Assembly (NCBI RefSeq): GCF_900101855.1
Contig: NZ_FMVC01000001.1
Coordinates: 1-64,000 of the forward strand
Direction: 5' to 3'
DNA length: 64,000 nt
DNA from: Flavobacterium anhuiense
GTDB lineage: Bacteria > Bacteroidota > Bacteroidia > Flavobacteriales > Flavobacteriaceae
The position numbers and the translations under genes are program-made. Shown one piece after another: positions 1-9,480 of this stretch. The notes beneath the pieces were generated by a model, which worked only from the letters and a program-made list of their open reading frames with translations, made no database searches and had not been told where the DNA came from. Position 1 is the first letter of the stretch; every line of letters begins with the position of its first letter.

Positions 1-3000
1 GGAGCATTCGATCCTAAAACTGATGGAATTTCATCTGCATTTGCAACCAGATTTCCTGCCGTAACCGGTACGGTAATAGTTACTGAATCGCAATTAGCAG
101 GAACTGCGTCTATTTCGCAAATTCTATACTCTACATTATAATTTCCTTTTGGCGTATTTGGCGCAACAGTAATAGTTCCATTTGCATTTAATGTCAATCC
201 TGATGGTAAAGTGCCAACAATATTTATTGCAACTTCTCCAGAATTGATTCCAATTGCAGCTTGTTTTCCATTTAATGTATCATTTCCTATTACAGATACC
301 GTTGTTCCGCCTATATTTCCATTAATTGAATCAATAGCATCTAGTACTGCGTCTATTGTATTTACAACTTTAACTTCCGCTGTTGCTGTTTTACAGTTTG
401 CAGGATTCGCGTTTTTCTCACAGATTTCATATGTGATGCTGTAAGTTCCGCTTGGCGTGTTTGCCGCTAGAGTTACATCTCCGTTTGCATCAACGCTTAA
501 TGGTCCTTCGCTGTCAATGGTAACAATTGTGTTTGCATTAGTAACAGCCACTCCATTTAAAGTGTCATTTGTTTTTACATTACCAATAGTTGCTGCTACA
601 GATCCTGAAGATTTTGTTCCAAAATTATCATCATTAGCACATAAGATTGGCTTTATAACAAAACTTACATCTCCCGAAGAGCATCCATTAGACGATACAG
701 AAATAGTATAATTTCCTGTAGGTGCCGTAATTGTACCTGCATTATTTGTAACTCCGGCTGAAGGAGTTATTGTATAATTATAAGCTGAATTGTAATTATT
801 AATAGTAAAGCTTCCCATCGCATCTAAACATGTTGGCTGTGTTATAGCACTTAATACTGCCGTAGATGGCGTAGTATTCACTGTAATCGATACAGAAGTT
901 CTTGAACTCTCGCATCCGTTTGATGTCTGGCTTACGTAATAAGTTCCCGTTGCAAGCATTTCAGTTCCTGCATACAAAGTCCCGCCTGTGCTGGCGCTGT
1001 ACCATTTATATGATGCTCCTGATGGAGACAGATCGCTTACTTTTTTATTGTCTGATGAACAGAATGTTTGAGCTGAAGCCGTTGGTGCCGATGGCGTAGT
1101 ATTCACCGTAACCGATACCGAAGTTCTTGAACTCTCGCATCCGTTTGAGGTCTGGCTTACGTAATATGTTCCCGTTGCAAGCGCTTCTGTTCCTGCGTAT
1201 AAAGTTCCGCCTGTATTGGCGCTGTACCATTTATATGACGCTCCTGATGGAGACAGATCGCCTACTTTTTTATTGTCCGCCGAACAGAACGTCTGAGCCG
1301 AAGCCGTCGGCGCGGATGGCGTTGCATTTACCGTAACCGATACTGAAGTTCTTGAACTCTCGCATCCGTTTAAAGTCTGGCTTACGTAATACGTTCCCGT
1401 TGCAAGAGCTTCACTTTCCGTGTACAAAGTCCCGCCTGCGGTTGCGCTGTACCATTTATACGATGCTCCTGATGGAGACAGATCGCCTACTTTTTTATTG
1501 TCCGCCGAACAGAACGTCTGAGCCGAAACCGTCGGCGCTGATGGCGTTGCATTTACCGTAACCGATACCGAAGCTCTTGAACTCTCGCATCCGTTTAAAG
1601 TCTGGCTTACGTAATAGGTCCCAGTTGAAAGCGTTTCTGTTCCCGTGTACAAAGTCCCACCTGTGCTTGCGCTGTACCATTTATATGATGCTCCTGATGG
1701 AGACAGATCGCCTACTTTTTTATTGTCCGACGAACAGAATGTTTGAGCTGAAGCTGTCGGTGCTGATGGTATAGCATTTACCGTAACAGTTGTTGCTGTT
1801 GAAAATGCACTATAACATCCTGAAGCATTAGATACTTTAACACTATAATTTCCTGAAGCTGATACAATAATTGATTGTGTTGTTGCTCCTGTTGACCATA
1901 AATAACTGCTTCCTCCTGTAGAAGTCAAAGTTACACTACCTCCTTGGCAGAAAGTTGTTGCTCCATCTGCTGAAATTGAAGGTGCTGTCGGTGTAGGATT
2001 TACAGTGACAGATACTAAAAGCCTTGTACTTTCACAACTATTAATAGTTTGACTTACATAATAATTACCTGAAGTTAAAGTTTCGTCTCCTGAATATTGT
2101 GTACCTCCTGCACTTGAATCATACCATTTTAAATTAGATCCTGTTGCAACTAAATCTTTTACTTTTTTATTTTCTGATGAACAGAAAGTCTGTGCTGATG
2201 CTGCAGGTGCCGCCGGAGTTTGATTTACAGTTATATTTACAGCTGTTCTTACACTTTCACATCCATTTGCTGTTTGGCTTACATAATAAGTTCCTGTTAC
2301 AAGTGTTTCATTTCCTCCGTACAAAGTCCCGCCTGTGTTAGCATTATACCATTTATATGATGCTCCTGAAGGAGATAAATCACTTACTTTTTTTAATTCT
2401 CCAGAGCAAAAAGTTTGAGCCGAAGCAGTTGGCGCAGCTGTAGTATTTATTGTTACAGATACAGCTGTTCTTGCACTCTCACCGCAACTATTTGTTTGAC
2501 TTACATAATAACTTCTTGTTGTTAAAACATCTGTCGTTGCTAATGGGCTACCACCTGTTGAGGCAATATACCATTTAAGATTACTTCCCGAAGTAACTGT
2601 TAAATCATTTATTGTTTTTTTATCTGTTGCGCAAAAAGTCTGAGGTGATGCTGTTGGTGCAGAGGGAACATTATTTATTGTTACTGCAACTAATGTTCTA
2701 GCGCTTTCCGCACAAGTACCAGCTGTTTGACTTACATAATAGTTTCCTGTAACTAATGTTTCTGTACCTGTATATTGTGTTCCTCCTGATGATTGGTTGT
2801 ACCATTTTAAGTTATCACCAGAAGCCACTAAATCATTTATTTTTTTATTTTCAGCAAAACAAAATGTTTGTGCTGAAGCAACTGGCGCTGATGAAGCACT
2901 TATTGTCACTTTAACTTGAGCTCTTGGACTTTCGCACCCATTTGCTGAAGTTTGACTAACATAATAATTTCCAGCAGTTAATGTAGCATTTGCTGCATAT

Positions 3001-5555
3001 TGCGTTCCTCCTGATGATTGATTGTACCATCTTAAATTTGTTCCTGTCGCTACCAAATCACTTACTTTCTTATTTTCAGAAGCACAAAATGATTGGTCAG
3101 AAGCTGTTGGTGCTGCTGGTGTAAATGTAACAAAAATACCAGAAGAGCTATCGCTTATACAACCTGTACTGTTAAGCACTTTAACTGAATAAGTACCATC
3201 TGTGGTAACAACAATATCACGTGTAGTTTCTCCTGTTGACCACAAATAACCCGTGCTGCTAGTTGCTCTTAACGTGATATTCGCTCCTCCAAAACAACTA
3301 ATTGAACCATTAATTATATTAGCACCACTAGTTCTTGAAGTAATACTAGGCGCACTAGGTTGCGGATTAATTGTCACCACAACTGGTTTTACAAATGTAC
3401 ATCCATCTGCAGAAACTGCTTTTATATAATAAGTTCCAGAAGTAGTAACAGCATTCGGCGATGATAGTGCCGCCGTTGCTCCCGAATTTGTCCAATAAGA
3501 AAGTGTTAGATTTGAAGAACTTCCTGCTGTAACAGCAGAAGCTGTTAAATTTACAGTCGCAGGCGCACAAACTGAAGTTGGATTTGTTACAACAAGATTC
3601 GCAGATTTTGGATTTATCGCTGCACTTGCAGAATTGTTTGCTGTATTGTTATCTATTCCATTTGGCAATGATGCTGTATTGGTATAATTTCCAGATGCAT
3701 TCACCGTTGCAACAATCTTTAATGTCATTGAAGATTGAGCCTCTACATCACCAATCGTCCAAATCCCTGTTGTTGAATCATACACTCCAACTGATGGTGT
3801 TGAACTAACATAAGTATAACCAGAAGGAAGCAAATCGGTTACTGAGATTCCAGATACATTGTTTCCTCCCAAATTACTAACTTTAACTGTAAATTCTACA
3901 TTAGATCCAATACAAGGCGTTGCATTATCAACTGTTTTAGTAATTCCTAAATCTGTACATAAAGTTACTGCAGCTGTTTTAGAGGGGGTTTGGGCTCCAC
4001 ATGCCAATGTATAAGACACTGAATAATTACCTGTCTTTGTTGCAATATATGTCGAAGAATTAGCTCCACTAATTGCTACGCCATTGTAATACCACTGATA
4101 AGGATCAAAACCTGATTGTGTTGTTAATTTGGCAGTATTGTTTGTACATCCACCTCCTTCAATATAAGTTAAAGTAGGATCTTCTGGTAGAGATGCAAAA
4201 GTCGAGAAAAAACCAGCCATCGAAAAACCTCCTGCTTGCTGCACGATAGAAACGGTAAGTTTGGCTTTACTCTCAATTGAAAGAACTTCAGGTCTTCCAA
4301 TTTGTTCACTATTAAAATTTATTATGTACCAGCCTGTAGAACCAATCTGATAACGAGCCCCAACTCCAGATATGCTAGTTGTTTTTACACCATTAATTGT
4401 AACATCCTCAGTAGCACTTCTCAATAAAATATATCCAAAATAATCTAAATTAGATGAGTTATAGCTTTTAAATTTGGTAGTTTCTACAAACTCTGAACCA
4501 CCACATTCTGATACTGGTGCAATTGTCGAAATATCAACTTCGCAATTTTGTGCCGTACCTGAATAAACTGCTACTCTCTTATCTGCGACAATTCTCGAAG
4601 CTGTAAAATTTGTATTTTGCACACCATTAACAAAAGTGTAAAAAGAGCCAGCCAATGCTAAATTCTTAGTTGTTCTATTTACTAAAACTCCTGTAGTTGA
4701 GTAACTCTCCACTGTAATATTAGTATCATCTTTTGTTGCCACAACTGTAGTTTGTTCAGCAGTATCATTACCTGTTCCTCTTTCAAGAAAATATTCAGTT
4801 CCTAATACTGATTCGGGCGGAATTTGATTAAAAGCACCATCTCCACAACCACCAGGCATGTCTATCGCTGCTGACGTATTCATAACTGCTGGATTCGATG
4901 ACTCCACTAATGTTCCAATCGGAGCTTTAAACAAATAGCTCTGACCTTGATTTAGTGTAGTTGTAACAGCATTATTAATTTTTATCGTAGTGTTATTGGC
5001 TGTAGCCATAATACTATATATCGGTCTTTGATCTCCAAAAGTGCTAAAGGATCCCAATGATCCATCTCGATAGTAGCCTACCCTAAATCTTATTCCAAGT
5101 CCAGCATCTCCAAAACTTGTCAGAGCTGCATTTCCTTTAATATTGGCATCCCTATTTTCATCATTACTATAATCATCTGAAGCAATATTCCTCAAGTTTA
5201 CAGCTGTAGGCCCAGTACTTGTTACGATTAATCCTGCTCCGTTAAGAACAGTATTCAAAGCATTCATAGGAAGATTTCTTGCTAAAAGTGAAAACCTATA
5301 AACTGCTGGATTTCCTTTTTTAGCCTTCAAAGTTGTCACTGTTGTACCATCACTTTTCGCGACTGTAATGTCAATTTCAGTAAGCGAATTTGTAGAAATT
5401 ACAATTTCATTGGCTTTACTGAAATATTGCCAAGGTGCTGGTGCAATGTAATGCTTAGTATAAAATTGAGCAGAAGCATTGTGTGCGGTTAATAATAAAA
5501 CAATAAGAAAAATTAGTCTAGAAAATCCAGACTTACAAAAAGTAGAGTTACGCAT
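1..5555 (-). CDS. Giant secreted Ig-repeat surface protein (5' part, cut by window start)
   Basis: An open frame of at least 1851 codons begins at ATG 5555 and runs off the window start. I translated it by eye on the minus strand. Residues 1-30 form a signal peptide ending ASAQ. About 150-440 resemble the IgGFc-binding-type domain of bacteroidete surface proteins. About 532-638 are a DUF11-like domain (TVSNLGGNNVSGISVTDLLP resembles its core). About 640-1555 hold two PKD/Ig-like domains and nine Ig_7-type (CHU_C-associated) repeats with SAQTFC...YKWY...GTYYVSQT. Beyond 1612 lie repeats of the NDTLNG...YEICE type. Proteins built this way usually end in a gliding/type IX secretion C-terminal domain, which would lie outside the window. 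Export by type IX secretion and a role in adhesion are therefore inference. Codon use matches the neighbours, and no promoter could be fixed with confidence. Confidence 0.85.
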   Translation of the reverse strand, partial: MRNSTFCKSGFSRLIFLIVLLLTAHNASAQFYTKHYIAPAPWQYFSKANEIVISTNSLTEIDITVAKSDGTTVTTLKAKKGNPAVYRFSLLARNLPMNALNTVLNGAGLIVTSTGPTAVNLRNIASDDYSNDENRDANIKGNAALTSFGDAGLGIRFRVGYYRDGSLGSFSTFGDQRPIYSIMATANNTTIKINNAVTTTLNQGQSYLFKAPIGTLVESSNPAVMNTSAAIDMPGGCGDGAFNQIPPESVLGTEYFLERGTGNDTAEQTTVVATKDDTNITVESYSTTGVLVNRTTKNLALAGSFYTFVNGVQNTNFTASRIVADKRVAVYSGTAQNCEVDISTIAPVSECGGSEFVETTKFKSYNSSNLDYFGYILLRSATEDVTINGVKTTSISGVGARYQIGSTGWYIINFNSEQIGRPEVLSIESKAKLTVSIVQQAGGFSMAGFFSTFASLPEDPTLTYIEGGGCTNNTAKLTTQSGFDPYQWYYNGVAISGANSSTYIATKTGNYSVSYTLACGAQTPSKTAAVTLCTDLGITKTVDNATPCIGSNVEFTVKVSNLGGNNVSGISVTDLLPSGYTYVSSTPSVGVYDSTTGIWTIGDVEAQSSMTLKIVATVNASGNYTNTASLPNGIDNNTANNSASAAINPKSANLVVTNPTSVCAPATVNLTASAVTAGSSSNLTLSYWTNSGATAALSSPNAVTTSGTYYIKAVSADGCTFVKPVVVTINPQPSAPSITSRTSGANIINGSISCFGGANITLRATSSTGYLWSTGETTRDIVVTTDGTYSVKVLNSTGCISDSSSGIFVTFTPAAPTASDQSFCASENKKVSDLVATGTNLRWYNQSSGGTQYAANATLTAGNYYVSQTSANGCESPRAQVKVTISASSAPVASAQTFCFAENKKINDLVASGDNLKWYNQSSGGTQYTGTETLVTGNYYVSQTAGTCAESARTLVAVTINNVPSAPTASPQTFCATDKKTINDLTVTSGSNLKWYIASTGGSPLATTDVLTTRSYYVSQTNSCGESARTAVSVTINTTAAPTASAQTFCSGELKKVSDLSPSGASYKWYNANTGGTLYGGNETLVTGTYYVSQTANGCESVRTAVNITVNQTPAAPAASAQTFCSSENKKVKDLVATGSNLKWYDSSAGGTQYSGDETLTSGNYYVSQTINSCESTRLLVSVTVNPTPTAPSISADGATTFCQGGSVTLTSTGGSSYLWSTGATTQSIIVSASGNYSVKVSNASGCYSAFSTATTVTVNAIPSAPTASAQTFCSSDNKKVGDLSPSGASYKWYSASTGGTLYTGTETLSTGTYYVSQTLNGCESSRASVSVTVNATPSAPTVSAQTFCSADNKKVGDLSPSGASYKWYSATAGGTLYTESEALATGTYYVSQTLNGCESSRTSVSVTVNATPSAPTASAQTFCSADNKKVGDLSPSGASYKWYSANTGGTLYAGTEALATGTYYVSQTSNGCESSRTSVSVTVNTTPSAPTASAQTFCSSDNKKVSDLSPSGASYKWYSASTGGTLYAGTEMLATGTYYVSQTSNGCESSRTSVSITVNTTPSTAVLSAITQPTCLDAMGSFTINNYNSAYNYTITPSAGVTNNAGTITAPTGNYTISVSSNGCSSGDVSFVIKPILCANDDNFGTKSSGSVAATIGNVKTNDTLNGVAVTNANTIVTIDSEGPLSVDANGDVTLAANTPSGTYSITYEICEKNANPANCKTATAEVKVVNTIDAVLDAIDSINGNIGGTTVSVIGNDTLNGKQAAIGINSGEVAINIVGTLPSGLTLNANGTITVAPNTPKGNYNVEYRICEIDAVPANCDSVTITVPVTAGNLVANADEIPSVLGSNA
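892..1790 (-). repeat. Four near-identical 225-bp tandem repeats inside the surface protein
   Basis: The YYVSQT-coding motif CTTACGTAAT recurs at 931, 1156, 1381 and 1606, exactly 225 bp apart, and the sequence between is almost unchanged. Each unit encodes one 75-residue Ig_7-like domain. Units differ mainly at a few codons, such as SSD/SAD and EML/EAL/ETL. Confidence 0.93.
2010..3115 (-). repeat. Five diverged copies of the same Ig_7 repeat
   Basis: The same YYVSQT motif lies at 2053, 2278, 2500, 2731 and 2956, at spacings of 222-231 bp. These copies keep SAQTFC, KWY and YYVSQT but have diverged at DNA level. A different PKD-like domain (about 1791-2010) separates them from the near-identical block. 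They are probably the older part of the array. Confidence 0.8.
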
Positions 5556-6073
5556 AGACGATTTGTGTTTGTGGAACAGAAATTTCGGACACTAAAAAAC
5601 GGATGATCGTTTTTAGCATATGTGTGAGATACGTGAAAAAAAACAAATTGGATTTTGAAAAACTTGAAAAAGTTTTTCTAAGACTTACACAAAAAAAGGA
5701 TATTATGTAGACCATTACATTGTATTAAAAAGACTAAAAAAGTCTCTTTGGTTTTAAATTACGTAGATTTGGAAAGCGCGAAAGTATATCGAGGAATGAA
5801 ACCTTACATCATTATTTCGACAAAGTGCACATAAAGTCGTCAAACAACAGTTTTTAACAATTGTTCATCGCTTGAAAATCAAATTTTTATAAATATTTGA
5901 TAATGAAATAGCTGAATTTTCTTAAATAATTATGACAATTTAAAATTCTTACAGAATTTGTTGACAAATAAGTAAATTAACGTAAGAAACAATAAAGCCA
6001 AAAAAAGAATGGTACTTTAAATGAATGCACTGAAAATCAACAACATAAATACAAAACAATCAATAGCTAAATG
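5556..6073. other. 518-bp intergenic region without a gene
   Basis: This stretch lies between the surface-protein start and the queG stop, and no credible coding frame is present. It must hold the surface-protein promoter. The best minus-strand match is TACTTTCG at 5779-5786 (one base off TAnnTTTG) without a clear -33 box. A 6-bp hairpin at 6062-6078 overlaps the queG end and is only a weak terminator candidate. Confidence 0.5.
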
Positions 6074-6997
6074 CTATTTCAAAAAATTGATATTGCGTTT
6101 TAAACCGTCAAATTTTGTTCTTTTGATAGGGGAATTTTTAAAGACTGTTCTGAAAGTTTCCTCTGTAATTTCTAACCAGTCTTTTTTGGTAAAAGAAAGC
6201 AAGTCTGGATTCGGATTAAACAAAGGTTCTGAGTGTGGTTTTGAAAATCGATTCCATGGACAAACATCTTGACAGGTATCGCAGCCAAACATCCATTCAT
6301 CAAATTTTCCTTTCATTTCTTCTGGAAGGTTTTCTTTTAATTCGATGGTATAGTACGAAATGCACTTACTTCCATCTACAATGTAGGGAGCTACAATTGC
6401 CTGAGTGGGACAGGCATCGATACAGGCGGTACAAGAACCGCAATGATCTGTTACAACATGATCGTATTCTAATTCTAAATCAATAATAAGCTCGGCAATG
6501 AAATAAAATGAGCCAACTTTTTGAGTAATTAAATTGCTGTTTTTTCCAATCCAGCCCAAACCGCTTTTGGCCGCCCAAGCTTTATCCAAAACAGGTGCAG
6601 AATCAACAAAAGCACGTCCAGAAACTTCACCAATATTTTCTTGAATAGAATGAAGAAGTTCTTTCAGCTTATCTTTAATTACAAAATGATAATCTTGTCC
6701 GTAGGCATATTTAGAAATCTTAAAACTTTCATCATTTTGAAAAGAATCTGGATAATAATTCAGTAAAAGCGATACAACACTTCTACCGTCATCAACCAAT
6801 AAAGTCGGATCTAAACGCTTGTCAAAATGGTTTTCCATATACGCCATCTGACCATTCCGATTATTTTTTAGCCAATTTTCAAGTCGAGGAGCTTCTTGCT
6901 CCAAAAAACCTGCTTTCGAAATACCGCAAGAAAGAAATCCAAGTCTTTTGGCTTCTTCTTTGATAAATTTCGAATATTTCTCTTTAGCATTAATCAT
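6074..6997 (-). CDS. queG: Epoxyqueuosine reductase QueG
   Basis: A 307-residue protein of normal length for QueG, the cobalamin-dependent iron-sulfur enzyme that reduces epoxyqueuosine to queuosine in tRNA wobble position 34. Two ferredoxin-like cysteine clusters are visible: [12 protein letters not shown] (about 190) and CDTCQDVCP (about 240). The [20 protein letters not shown] segment before them is typical of the family. The ATG overlaps the P450 stop codon by 4 nt (ATGA), so it is the last gene of the ruvB-P450-queG operon and is probably translationally coupled. Confidence 0.95.
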   Translation of the reverse strand: MINAKEKYSKFIKEEAKRLGFLSCGISKAGFLEQEAPRLENWLKNNRNGQMAYMENHFDKRLDPTLLVDDGRSVVSLLLNYYPDSFQNDESFKISKYAYGQDYHFVIKDKLKELLHSIQENIGEVSGRAFVDSAPVLDKAWAAKSGLGWIGKNSNLITQKVGSFYFIAELIIDLELEYDHVVTDHCGSCTACIDACPTQAIVAPYIVDGSKCISYYTIELKENLPEEMKGKFDEWMFGCDTCQDVCPWNRFSKPHSEPLFNPNPDLLSFTKKDWLEITEETFRTVFKNSPIKRTKFDGLKRNINFLK

Positions 6998-8340
6998 CTT
7001 TCAGAAAAAACAACTTCAACACCAACAGGCTTTAAGGTAATCAAAGGATTAAAATTGACTGTATTTTGTACTGAAACAACGTTATATTTTTTTATGATAT
7101 AGGAAATAACCAAGCACATTTCATAGATAGCAAAACCAGCACCAATGCACATTCTTGGTCCTGCTCCAAAAGGATAAAAATATTGCATAGAATGTTTCTT
7201 CTGCTCTCCTAAAAAACGATTTGGGTCGAATTGATCTGGATTCTCCCAATATTTCGGATTTCTATGTAATTCATAAAAAGAAACACCAATGAGCGTATCT
7301 TTTTTGATAGTAAACTTTCCTAAAACATCATCGTCAACATTTTGACGATCTGTAATCCAAGCAGGCGGATACAAACGCATTGATTCATTCAAAACTGCAT
7401 TTATATAAGTCATTTTTTGGAGCTGCTCTACAACATCCTCACATTCCGATTCAACTTTAAGGATTTCTTCAAATACTTTTTGCTGTACATCTAAATGACT
7501 TCCTAGCAATTGCAATGTAAAAGTCAAAGCATTAGCAGTTGTTTCATGTCCAGCTATAAAAAGAATTTTAATCTCATCTATTAGCTGCTCAACAGACATA
7601 CCTTCGCCAGTATCTTCATAACGAGTTTCCAAAAGCATGTTCAACAAATCATTCACTTCATTTTGAGAAGCAACTCTTTCTTCTATGATACCTCTAATGA
7701 TCGCATCGTTTTCTTCTGCTAACTGAAGGTGTTTTTTTACTTGGCCACTAATCGAAAACCAACATGCCTTATGGGGTAATCTAATTTCTTTGATTAGAAA
7801 ATTCTGAACAGCTTCAATAATGTATTTTATACGATTAAGCTTTTCTTCTTCAATAGAAAATTGAAATAATGATTTAGCAACAACATTAAATGCTACTTCA
7901 CTCATCATAGGAAAAAGATCAACTTTTTTATCTGTAAAAATTTCTTTTAGCTCAGACACGATAGTTAGCTTCATGTTATCAACTAACTGATTCATTTTTT
8001 GCTTATGAAAAGCAGGTTGAATAAGTCTTCTTTGTTTCAGCCAAAATTCCCCATCAACTGTTAAAAGACCTTTGCCTAAATATTTAGAAAGATAAACAGA
8101 TTGAAATTTGGATTTATAATAATTCCTCTGATTTTTTTGCAATATATATTGCGCCACTTCATTGTCCCTTGACAAAATAATGTGCCTCGATTTTCCAATT
8201 CGTATAGAAAAAGAATCTCCAAAACGCTCAAAATATCTTTCATGATAAGGTATCGGATTTCTACGAACTCCTTCTGCATCAACAAAAAATCTTAAAATTG
8301 AGAGCTTAGGAGGATAATTATATTTTTTACCTATAGACAT
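6994..8340 (-). CDS. Cytochrome P450
   Basis: A soluble P450 of 448 residues. It shows the oxygen-binding I-helix AGHETT, the K-helix ESMR, and the heme-binding loop [10 protein letters not shown] with the cysteine ligand at about residue 398. There is no N-terminal membrane anchor, as expected for a bacterial class I enzyme. No ferredoxin or ferredoxin reductase gene is adjacent, so the redox partner is unknown. It resembles the CYP102-heme-domain/CYP4-like group rather than a known biosynthetic P450, and the substrate cannot be told. It sits 11 bp after ruvB and overlaps queG by 4 nt, so it is expressed with two housekeeping genes. Confidence 0.93.
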   Translation of the reverse strand: MSIGKKYNYPPKLSILRFFVDAEGVRRNPIPYHERYFERFGDSFSIRIGKSRHIILSRDNEVAQYILQKNQRNYYKSKFQSVYLSKYLGKGLLTVDGEFWLKQRRLIQPAFHKQKMNQLVDNMKLTIVSELKEIFTDKKVDLFPMMSEVAFNVVAKSLFQFSIEEEKLNRIKYIIEAVQNFLIKEIRLPHKACWFSISGQVKKHLQLAEENDAIIRGIIEERVASQNEVNDLLNMLLETRYEDTGEGMSVEQLIDEIKILFIAGHETTANALTFTLQLLGSHLDVQQKVFEEILKVESECEDVVEQLQKMTYINAVLNESMRLYPPAWITDRQNVDDDVLGKFTIKKDTLIGVSFYELHRNPKYWENPDQFDPNRFLGEQKKHSMQYFYPFGAGPRMCIGAGFAIYEMCLVISYIIKKYNVVSVQNTVNFNPLITLKPVGVEVVFSER

Positions 8341-8351
8341 TTCTATCAGTA

Positions 8352-9374
8352 TTAAAACAATTCTCCTTGAGTATTTGTATTTACTTTTCCAAGATGTTTA
8401 TAAGCCTTATCCGTAACTTCTCTTCCACGAGGTGTTCTCATTATAAATCCTTCTTGAATTAAAAAAGGTTCGTATACCTCTTCGATGGTTTCGCTACTTT
8501 CACTAACGGCCGTTGCCAAAGTTGAAAGTCCAACTGGACCTCCCTTGAATTTATTGATGATGGTCAGTAATATTTTATTATCCATTTCATCCAGACCGTG
8601 AGCATCTACGTTAAGCGCTTTTAAAGCGTATCTAGAAATTTCTAAATCAATTCTTCCATTTCCTTTAATTTGAGCAAAATCACGTACTCGTCTCAATAAA
8701 GCATTTGCAATACGAGGAGTACCACGACTTCTACCTGCAATTTCAATTGCCGCTTCCAAATCAATAGGCATTTTTAATATAGACGCACTCCTCTCAACAA
8801 TTGTAGTTAAAAGTTCAGTAGTATAATATTGTAATCTGGAAGATATTCCGAAACGAGCACGCATTGGAGCTGTTAATAATCCAGATCGAGTTGTTGCACC
8901 AATCAAAGTAAATGGGTTCAAATTGATTTGAACTGTCCTTGCATTTGGTCCCGATTCAATCATAATATCTATCTTGAAATCCTCCATTGCCGAGTACAAA
9001 TACTCCTCAACAACTGGACTTAATCTATGAATTTCATCAATGAACAAAACATCTCTTTCGTCTAAGTTAGTCAGCAAACCAGCCAAATCACCAGGCTTAT
9101 CCAATACTGGACCAGAAGTAATTTTAATGCCTACCTGCAATTCGTTGGCTAAGATATTCGCTAAAGTAGTTTTTCCTAAACCTGGAGGACCATGAAAAAG
9201 CGCATGATCAAGCGCTTCACCACGTTGATTAGCTGCAGCAACAAACACTTTCAAATTTTCCAAAACTTGATCTTGCCCAGCAAAATCATCAAATGACAGC
9301 GGACGCAATCTTTTTTCAAGATCTAACTCTTCTGAGTTATATCCTTTAGTAGTAGGATCTAGATTTTCATTCAT
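8352..9374 (-). CDS. ruvB: Holliday junction helicase subunit RuvB
   Basis: A 340-residue AAA+ motor that drives branch migration with RuvA. Visible motifs are Walker [10 protein letters not shown] (about 64), Walker B DEIH, the sensor segment GATTRSG, and a C-terminal winged helix ending [16 protein letters not shown]. The length is normal. It is the first gene of the ruvB-P450-queG operon. A minus-strand TATCTTTG lies only 5 bp upstream of the ATG. Confidence 0.97.
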   Translation of the reverse strand: MNENLDPTTKGYNSEELDLEKRLRPLSFDDFAGQDQVLENLKVFVAAANQRGEALDHALFHGPPGLGKTTLANILANELQVGIKITSGPVLDKPGDLAGLLTNLDERDVLFIDEIHRLSPVVEEYLYSAMEDFKIDIMIESGPNARTVQINLNPFTLIGATTRSGLLTAPMRARFGISSRLQYYTTELLTTIVERSASILKMPIDLEAAIEIAGRSRGTPRIANALLRRVRDFAQIKGNGRIDLEISRYALKALNVDAHGLDEMDNKILLTIINKFKGGPVGLSTLATAVSESSETIEEVYEPFLIQEGFIMRTPRGREVTDKAYKHLGKVNTNTQGELF

Positions 9375-9378
9375 CCCA

Positions 9379-9386
9379 CAAAGATA
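9379..9386 (-). promoter_or_regulatory. -7 element for ruvB operon
   Basis: The minus strand reads TATCTTTG, a perfect match to the flavobacterial TAnnTTTG. It lies so close to ATG 9374 that the transcript would be leaderless or nearly so. No clear -33 TTG is seen. Confidence 0.5.
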
Positions 9387-9443
9387 TATAAACTAATCAG
9401 TTTCTAAAATAGTTAAACTGAACGATTAAAACTTTAACTAAAC

Positions 9444-9472
9444 AAAAAAGGCTGTCATTTCTGACAGCCTTT
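9444..9472 (-). terminator. Terminator of the act-cox operon
   Basis: An 11-bp perfect stem (AAAGGCTGTCA / TGACAGCCTTT) with a 4-nt loop, followed on the minus strand by a T-run. It lies 8 bp after the coxA stop. Confidence 0.9.
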
Positions 9473-9480
9473 GATTATTT

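Noticed and set aside
902..1774. Series of 65-69-codon plus-strand reading frames at 225-bp intervals
   Set aside because: They are opposite-strand shadows of the repeated Ig_7 domains and repeat only because the DNA does.
892..1790. Regular 225-bp repeats as a CRISPR-like array
   Set aside because: Units are 225 bp with no short repeat/spacer structure, and they encode Ig_7 domains in one long minus-strand frame.
6062..6078. Hairpin as the queG operon terminator
   Set aside because: Only a 6-bp stem with a poor T-run, partly inside the coding region.
6021..6272. Plus-strand reading frame over the queG 3' end
   Set aside because: It overlaps queG in antisense and the sequence looks like no protein; QueG is certain.
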